NCBI GenBank assembly: GCA_014529385.2
Contig: CM043958.1
Span: 120,930,817-120,994,816, forward strand
Length of the DNA: 64,000 bases
Direction: 5' to 3'
DNA from: Adiantum capillus-veneris
Lineage: Eukaryota > Streptophyta > Polypodiopsida > Polypodiales > Pteridaceae
Shown: piece by piece, positions 57,571 to 64,000 of the stretch
Numbering within the stretch: position 1 is the stretch's first letter
How the letters are laid out: every line of letters starts with the position of its first letter
Notes under the pieces: model-generated
Told to the model about the DNA's origin: nothing
The model's input: the letters and a program-made list of their open reading frames with translations, nothing else
Database searches by the model: none
Translations under genes and position numbers: made by a program

Positions 57571-59077
57571 TTAGCTTGGCTGCGAGTGGTGCTGCAGCAA
57601 CCGTTCCCACTTGTGCTGGTTTGTGGATGCAGTCTTCTCGCTTTGGTTATCCTTAGGGACGTCCTCTTCATTGAAGATCTCACAATTGTCTCCTAGGTCG
57701 ATAGCATCAGACACACACGCCTCTAGAGTTGTATGCTTTTTACTATAGAGTATAACATGAAGTTCTTTGTTTAGCAATCCTTCCAGAAATAATGAGACAA
57801 GTCGCTCCTCTGCAGGTATCTCCATCTCTGGGCATCTGGCAATGTATTGTTTCATTCGAGTTACACAATCCCTAACAGACTTACCATGTTTCTATTTAAA
57901 GCTATAGATTTGAGCTACCGTATTATGTTTAATCCCCGTTTTAGAACAAGCAGCTACAAATCCTTGAGCTAATGTATTCAAATCCATGATTGACCTTGGT
58001 GGAATGTTTTGGAACCATGTCAAAGCTTTTCCTTCTAATGTCATTCCAAACCCCTCAAATTGAGTATGGAAATCGAATATATGCTCTGCTCTTAGCACTT
58101 GCTTGAAGATTGCTAAGTGGACATATGGATCCCCGGATCCACTGTATTTTCTGACCCATTTTTGAAAATCAGCTGGTCTCACACGTCTATTTGGTTCAAC
58201 TCCAAGTCTTATAGAAGTTGGTCCTGTTCCGAGTCCTTCAAACCAGTCTGTCAGAAATAGTGACTCATGTAGCCCTGGGTTGGCCTTAGTGTCACCTGTT
58301 TTTCTACGTGATGAGGTGGTTTTTGGTTTCTTCACATTACTCTCCGATTATCTCTTAGATGTTCGTCTCTTGGAGTGGTTTCTGGTCCTTGACCCAATAT
58401 CCAATCCCGTATGGAATACCCCTGGTATTTGGTTTGTTCTACCTCCTCAGGAGTCATCATAACATAGTTTTTGTTATAACAATCCCTAAACAAGTAAGTT
58501 GGTAGACCCGCCGATCCCTTATCTTTGATTTTGAAGATATAAATGATCTTCATGGCCGTTAATTGTCCTGGTCTAGCATGAGAAGTCCACAAAAGATCTT
58601 TTATGTTTCTATCTTCCCAACAATAGACTCCGATCTTAGGATTATCCGTACTAAGCCGTTTCAAAGGCTTCAAGTCTACTTGATCGTATCTCTTGAATTC
58701 CAAAGTTGGTGGTCCTACTTTTGCTGACATATCAGGGATTATAGTGCTTACTTCTAAGCCCCATTTGTCTACCACATCATGATTTTCAACTTCTACATAT
58801 TGAGTTCCGTTTCGATCCATGTACATGTTTCCTTGTTTATTTGCCCTAATCTCTTCTTCGAACTCGATATAATGATCATCAATGCATATTCTTCGTTAGG
58901 ATCCAAGTAAACCTGGGCTTCATGGCGATTAGTCTTGTAAAAAGAGAGTATATGCTTGTAGCGCATTGTTGTTCCGGTTTTCAAGTGAGTCGAGTAAGAA
59001 GACATTTCGGATGTTGAATCTGAAAAAGTGTCCGAGACTTCTTCAGGAATTGTGTGCAAGGAATTACCTTGATTCAC
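57571..59077 (-). pseudogene. Retrotransposon gag relic
   Basis: The reading starts near 59077 (MNQGNSLHTIPEEVSDTFSD, Ser-rich and acidic), continues in another frame at 58826-58332 (YQGYSIRDWILGQGPE), shifts frame near 58335, and reads the gag core to 57571. The core has FQKWVRKYSGSGDPYVHLAI, then GKALTWFQNIPPRSIMDLNT and GFVAACSKTG, matching the retrotransposon gag domain pattern. An in-frame stop at 57892-57894 splits YSFK from KHGKSVRDCVTRMKQYI. Then LFLEGLLNKEL follows. No zinc knuckle. Gag would form the particle that packages element RNA. Few lesions, so the relic is rather young. Confidence 0.85.
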
Positions 59078-59299
59078 GCTTTATTCAGTGGATACTCTAC
59101 TGGTGTTTTCTCCAAATAGGCGTTGATTTCCTATTACACGACCGGATCTAAGATTCATATAGACTTATGAAGCCCTGGTTTGAGTACTCACCTTAAATTG
59201 ACTTGTCGTCAATTTCCACTTGATTCAATTGCACTTTCTGTCAAGGCACTGATTCCTCGTCTGCAACCTGATTCCTGTACAAAATTTGTCAAATTAGCT

Positions 59300-60620
59300 A
59301 TTTTTCTATAAGGACAGTAGAGCTCTTGAGAACTCCAGTGATTGGTCTTTGTATTTCACTTCAATTCGTGCTATGAAAGTCAAAATTTTGACTTTCAGAT
59401 TCAGCTTAGCAAAATCAAAGGTATTATTTGCAATCTGTAAACTGAGTGTATCTGTACCAATTTTGATCCGATTGAACCCAAAATTTCCCTATAGCCTTAT
59501 ATTATGCTGGTCTACCACTGTATAAGCCCAAAAGTCAAATATGAAGTCTCTGGATAGCAGAAGTAAATAATCGTGATTATTTACTATTGTCACTTTTTTG
59601 CACTTTTTGGATTGGTTTGACAAGTATACAACTTGTTAAAGTCCTTGGGCAAGTTTCAACAAGTTTGGACAAAATTTGATCAAGTTTACCCACTGTTCTG
59701 TGTCCGCAGACTTTGATTTCGAGAATCTGGCGTAAGTCTCACTTTTGTGGTCCAAATTTCACCAAAATTGATTTGTGGGGTCCAATTGACGTGCTTGACC
59801 TTGTGGTATACTCAAATTTGCAAAATCACCAAGTTTTGAAGCAAATGTAAATAATCGCGATTACTTACTTCTGACAATTATTTACAAATTTTTGTCCCAA
59901 CTTTGACACAGATCTATTAAGCACCTTATGTTAAGGTCACTAGCCAATTTTCATCAAGTTTGGACAATTTTTGGTCAAATGGTCATTAATTATTTGTCCG
60001 CAGATTAACTTTGCAATTTTTGTCACAGTTTTTACTCCAATGATCCAAATCCTACCAAATTTGGTTTGTGGGCTTATTACAACATGGTAAAGCTAGTGGT
60101 ATGCCAACTTGGTCAAAAAAGTTCAAAAACAGGACAGATGTAAATAATCGCGATTATTTACTTTTGCCAAAATTTTACAAGTTTTTGGTTAACTGAGCAT
60201 ATACACATGTTTATCACATCAAGATAAGCCTATGAATCAATTTTCAACAAGTGTGGATAAATTTTTCCTCAATTCACACTCAAGATTCAAAAAGTCAGTA
60301 CAAACTTTAATTTTTACCCAGTTTTTGTCAGTTTAGTGATCCAAATATCTTGGGCCTTTACAAAAGTTGTTTGTACACATCCAATGAGTCAATGATATAA
60401 ATCTTGGCTAATTTAGAGTAAAAAGTTAATAATCGCGATTATTAACTTGAGGTTTGAAATGAGCTTTTTTTTTGCAATTTTCTCAAAGACAGTCTTTTTA
60501 TGATGTGTTTTAAGCCTATACATCAAGTCAAAACTTAATTTGGCCTAAAAAGTCAAGAAAAAGTAAATAATCTGAGTTTTGGTCAACTTCTTGAAATTTT
60601 TACCTCGAAGTGTCCTTGAG
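59300..60620 (-). repeat. ~290-bp tandem repeats, each with a central palindrome
   Basis: The leader between gag and primer site is a degenerate tandem array. Each unit carries a CAAGTTTGGACAAxxTTTGxTCAA block, a GTCCGCAGA-type block, a GATCCAAAT block and then a 22-bp palindrome with core TAAATAATCGCGATTATTTA. Palindromes lie at 59563-59584, 59847-59868, 60140-60161 and 60425-60446 (steps of 284, 293, 285), and a half site at 60563. The palindromes are better kept than the sequence between them. They differ in symmetric pairs: the copy at 60425 reads GTTAATAAT...ATTATTAAC. Confidence 0.85.
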
Positions 60621-61117
60621 CTTACCCACTGGTTCAAACAACTCTTCGGCTTACTCCCCAGTTGGATTGAGTGAATTCGAGTCTTTTCGTGCTATTTCTA
60701 ACCGTAGACATGAAATTCTGCAACCTTACATAACAACTCACACTTGATTCTTTCAGAGAGAGCAATGCTATGAAATCCACCTCGGATCCTACTTACCCTA
60801 CTCCTAGTTTCTCATGCAATGGGGTTGTGGAAAGTGTCCACAAACACTCATTTTCTTGTGTTTTTTATGTTTTTCAGAGTCTTGATCTTAAGACTTGTCT
60901 CGATCTACCAATCATTCCCTAAATCCTAATCTAACTCTACAATGCTACAGTCCTAAAGGTACTCAGCAAGTACGATTACTTCCAAGCTACCTCTACACAG
61001 CAAAAGACGACAATCTTAAGCTATGCGGTTTCTAAGAGAGAGTTTTAAACTCTAGGCGAATCTGAAGGAAGTTAAAGCACAATTTTACAAGACAGTCGTG
61101 TTTTTCCTAGTTTAGGT

Positions 61118-61147
61118 CTCTTCGATCCCCGGCAATGACGCCAAATA
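61118..61147 (-). promoter_or_regulatory. tRNA-Asp-type primer-binding site
   Basis: On the - strand, directly after the LTR end, ATTTGGCGTCATTGCCGGGG then ATCGAA resembles the TGGCGCCGTTGCCGGGGATC site used by many plant gypsy elements, with two changes. It fixes the element's orientation as -. Confidence 0.8.
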
Positions 61148-61758
61148 TGGGACGCATGTCTAACCTCACCATCCTATCTTATTGCAGTATTAGCAAGAAC
61201 CACGATTAATTTGTCAAACCATGGGACGAAGCTGACTCAACTAGTGCGTAGAGGCTACAAGAGGTTGTCAATCTCTTGGAAAACAACTAACAACTCGCAT
61301 CTAACTTAGGCTATACTCAAGTGACTGAAATCACCAAAAGCCAATCGCTCATCAGCAAGCAAATCACATCCGTTACAGCATCAAATGACATCCAAACGTG
61401 ACGAAACTTTTAGGACAAGTTTATAAGACCTAAACACACATGTCACTTTAGGTCAAGTTCCAAAATCGCGATTATTAACAGCAGTGGATTTTTGACGTAG
61501 TCGTTTTCGACCGAGGAACCATCTGATTGCTTAGCAATGATGCCCCAATACCCCAATTCCTAGTTATGATGAAATTAGGCCGCGGGTAGGCCGCGGGTCG
61601 GCGATGCCAAAAGCTACGAAATACTGTGAATGGCTTACGTGAAAGCGTAGAGCTGCTACCTGCGGTTCTACTGTAACAAACGCACTCGCAATGTCACAAT
61701 CGGAGAGAGAGTAAGAAGCGCGAGAACGAGAGAAGTAAGCACCGTTAGCTCACGCTCT
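61148..61758 (-). repeat. 5' LTR of the gag-only element
   Basis: Pairs with 56924-57563. It contains AATCGCGATTATTAAC at 61464-61479. A short internal duplication (GGCCGCGGGT) lies near 61582-61598, and two short deletions are present relative to the other LTR. The outer end is near GTTAGCTCACGCTC. Confidence 0.85.
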
Positions 61759-62030
61759 ATATTTCTTATCCAAAAACTTATAAAAAAATTACAAAAATTG
61801 GCTTTTATACCTTAGCCAAGGTTTTTGGGTGGTCAAAAGTAATAATATGGAGTTCTACCAAAGCTGGAAATTGAATGGCTGATACAATCTAGAATCTTGT
61901 AGCCTCGGCTCATTAATTACAAAGTTTACCAAGAAAATAGGAGTTACAATATTCCCGATTTATCAAAATAATAATTGTTTTTTCAAGGAGAACTCCGAAA
62001 AATGGTGTCCGTGTTAGCTTGCTACTAACA
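61759..62030 (-). mobile_element. Start of the 3' LTR of a second LTR element, split by the gag-only element
   Basis: On the - strand the LTR starts TGTTAGTAGCAAGC at 62030, right after a polypurine tract. It carries a promoter-like GTATAAAAGC at 61810-61801 and breaks at 61759 where the gag-only element begins. The remainder should continue below 56924. This is a nested insertion. Confidence 0.75.
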
Positions 62031-62044
62031 TTCCCTCCCTCCTC
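62031..62044 (-). promoter_or_regulatory. Polypurine tract of the outer LTR element
   Basis: On the - strand GAGGAGGGAGGGAA directly precedes the LTR start TGTTAG. It is the standard second-strand priming site, and it lies ~25 bases after the stop codon of the large open frame. Confidence 0.8.
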
Positions 62045-62069
62045 GCATGTGTCGTCCCTTGACACAACT

Positions 62070-64000
62070 TTATGGACTGAAGTAATCTTCGGATTGACGG
62101 TGGGCGAGGCAGTCCTTCAGTGCTTCCAGTGCCTTTTCGTATCTGATTTTGGGTTCTTTGTCTGGCACTTGCAAAAATTGCATGGTGACTCTATTTTTTA
62201 GTTCCAGTGCCGAGTATCCTACAAATCTTGCTGTGAGGTTTCTTATCACCGGCGCAAATATCTTCGTTCGCCAGGTGAAAAAGCCAGTGTAGAATGCCTC
62301 TTCAAAACCTAGCATATTGTGCGAGGGCAGAAACATGCATCGGGCATAAAAGCCATAAAGAACTTCCTCTGAGGGCTGTCCACTTAGATCATAGCAGAGG
62401 CCTTTGTTTCCTTCCAAAAATGAGAGCCATGGGGCTCCTGTCTGCTCAGGATCATTGAAGACTTGTATGCAAGTGAGTAGCATCTTGCAGATTTTGTATA
62501 GCATTGCACAGGAGAGATCTGGCAGATTTTTGAAGAATGTCATGGCGCACGTTAGGGTTTTCACCATGTGTTCTTCTGTTGCTTGGCCTCTCTCTGGAGC
62601 TGGCAGCCTGGGAAAATTTAGCCATGTTGGCCTCTTCTTCTGCAGTGCTTCGTGTGCTTGCCACGTCCTTACTCGCAGTATCGGAAAAAATGTGGGATCT
62701 TTCTGTATGGCCGCATGTGCTCTTGTGAACATAATCAAATATCTTGGATTCTTGTTCAACCAGCTTAGTCGCCACTTCGGGTGGTCTTGATCTGCACCAT
62801 CTTCTTGCATATCCTTGTATAATCTTTCCTTTACCTGTAAGAGTTCTACCTTGATGAGAGGGTATGGCAGGGATTGTTGGTGCCATTGAGCATTGATTTG
62901 ATTGGGAGTGAGCTGTGTGACGTTGACAGAGTGTAAAACTCTCAACTCCCAATCCATAGTTGCCTTCCACTGCTCATTTACCTCTAAGGCGGTCTTCTCC
63001 TTCAGTGCATCTTCTTCAGCCTTTGACAACTGGACCGTTGGCACTATGTCCTCCTCTGTGATTTGGACTGGAAAATCTTCTCCCCCACGCGGCTCTTCGG
63101 TAAACTGTGTCTCGAATTCAGCAAATGAGACCGAGGGGATTTCCACTTGGGGCGGCTCTGAAGTGTCTGCCTCTTCCTGTATATCTGGCTTTCCCTCTTT
63201 GAGAAGCTGATTCATTCTTTTCAATTCTGCAAAATCCTTAAAGAGCTCCTCCTCTCTTTGGACCCGCATGAGTACCAGATATCTGTGTTGTGACTATTCC
63301 AGCTTCAACTCCAGTTCTAAATCTTTGTTTTTCTTTTCAAGAGCTTTGTATACTTCATCTGTTCCCTTGATCGAGGCCACGGCTGGATTTTCTCTTAATT
63401 GCCGCAAGAAAGTGGCTTGATCATTAATTCTTTGTTCAGAATACTGCACAGATGCATTTGCTACATCTAATTGTACTTGAATCTTTTGAGCTGACAGAGA
63501 AATGGTAAGAAGTTCATTTGTCACTTCTATCAACTGCTCATCTTTCACTTTGCAGGCATCAAATAACTTAGTATGAGGTCACCCAACTCTCCATTTCTTT
63601 TTGTTGGATGTCCCTGGCTATCTGATGCCGTTCTGCTTCAGTATTTAGCTCTTGTACTTGCCTTTGGAGATCAGTGATAGTAGCCATTCTATCGTCGAGC
63701 TCGCCTTGAAGAGCATCGATGACCATTTCTAATTCCTTGGATTTAGTACTGCGGTTAAAGGTTGCTGAGCAGAGTTTCTCCGTCATGATTTGCATCTGCC
63801 TTGCATACTCGTTTACTTGTAGAATGACTTCATCATTGGATTGCCACTCCTCCTGTCTTGCAAGTTGAGATGTGCCGGCAGCCTCTTGTGTTACTTCTTG
63901 CTGTGTTGTTATTGCTAGTGTTTCTATAGAGATGGTTGCTTTTCCTTGGCCATCCTGAGGTTTTGAAACCTCGGCAGTTACTGGCTGAGTGGAAATTACT
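62070..64000 (-). pseudogene. Unrecognised large protein of the outer LTR element (partial at the window edge)
   Basis: The longest open stretch in the window is 63269-62070 (399 codons), on the - strand and ending just before the polypurine tract. Upstream, the same protein continues in frame past one stop (near 63291) to 63548. After a frameshift near 63565 it runs to 63795 and off the edge at 64000. The N-terminal part (63800-63300) is strongly coiled-coil (ELEMVIDALQGELDDRMATI, LRQLRENPAVASIKG, KALEKKNKDLELELKLE). An acidic linker (EEADTSEPPQVEIPSVSF) leads to a ~280-residue globular part rich in Trp, Phe and Tyr (WQAHEALQKKRPTWLNFPRL, CYDLSGQPSEEVLYGFYARC, FYTGFFTWRTKIFAPVIRNL). I do not recognise it. 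The position matches extra or envelope-like ORFs of some plant retroelements; a divergent gag is also possible. No transmembrane segment is obvious. Confidence 0.65.

Larger units (their letters stand above)
56924..61758 (-). mobile_element. Gag-only LTR retrotransposon (Ty3/gypsy-like, non-autonomous)
   Basis: Two related LTRs (56924-57563 and 61148-61758) enclose a - strand interior with a gag relic and a long non-coding leader. The primer-binding site just inside the 61.1-kb LTR reads TGGCGTCATTGCCGGGGATC on the - strand, the tRNA-Asp-type site common in plant gypsy lineages. No protease, reverse transcriptase or integrase is present, so movement must have relied on another element. AAATATA occurs at both outer junctions and may be the target duplication. 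It sits inside the 3' LTR of the element to its right. Confidence 0.85.

Noticed and set aside
57571-59077. Gag element as an autonomous gypsy retrotransposon
   Set aside because: No protease, reverse transcriptase, RNase H or integrase motif lies between the LTRs; the remaining interior is non-coding repeats.
62452-62970. 172-codon - strand frame overlapping the 399-codon frame
   Set aside because: Alternative frame of the same strand; it has no domain, and the 399-codon frame continues the upstream coiled-coil protein.

Overview
This window looks like repeat-rich nuclear DNA from a land plant. The signs are fragments of plant-type CACTA (En/Spm), hAT, Ty1/copia and Ty3/gypsy elements, an L1-like LINE, antisense PPR fragments of the plant-specific kind (motif ALVDMYAKCG), and many long GA/CT and GT microsatellites. 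The many degenerate transposon layers and the PPR style would suit a large fern-like genome, but nothing seen fixes the species. Almost every coding trace is broken by stops and frameshifts. Only one compact gene looks intact: a two-exon secreted cysteine-knot-type peptide at 49.6-49.9 kb.

Layout. 0.4-2.9 kb: a CACTA transposase (TNP2) relic on the + strand. 3.2-5.5 kb: gene-free, with two perfect hairpins. 5.6-15.7 kb (unit A) and 24.3-33.8 kb (unit B): two direct copies of one ~10 kb segment. Each holds, in order, an antisense PPR relic, a microsatellite, an array of hairpins with a shared loop motif, degenerate ~240-bp repeats, a protein-kinase relic, a RING-finger relic, an antisense hAT transposase relic and a Ty1/copia relic. 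15.7-23.8 kb, between the units: two antisense LINE copies. The nearly full one is split inside its reverse transcriptase by a 1.58-kb solo LTR with a near-perfect 5-bp target duplication.

33.8-49.3 kb is mostly gene-free. It holds a candidate copia-type LTR (36.4-37.2 kb), an inverted-repeat element (41.2-42.0 kb), a 469-bp MITE-like element (45.0-45.5 kb; a half copy sits in unit B), a 33-base poly-C run and several two-copy local duplications. 49.4-51.1 kb has the knottin-like gene with its own TATA box, then two related foldback hairpins. 51-56.9 kb is microsatellite-rich and otherwise empty, apart from one weak signal-peptide-like exon.

56.9-61.8 kb is a gag-only LTR retrotransposon on the - strand, with two LTRs and a primer-binding site of the tRNA-Asp type. 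Its leader carries ~290-bp tandem repeats, each centred on the palindrome TAAATAATCGCGATTATTTA. It lies inside the 3' LTR of a second - strand LTR element, whose unrecognised coiled-coil-plus-globular protein runs off the right edge (62.07-64 kb).

The strongest candidates for something undescribed are the hairpin array in both units, the periodic palindrome array in the gag element, the knottin gene with its foldback neighbours, and the unknown protein ahead of the 3' LTR at the right edge. All domain calls were made by eye from translated motifs; no database search was run.
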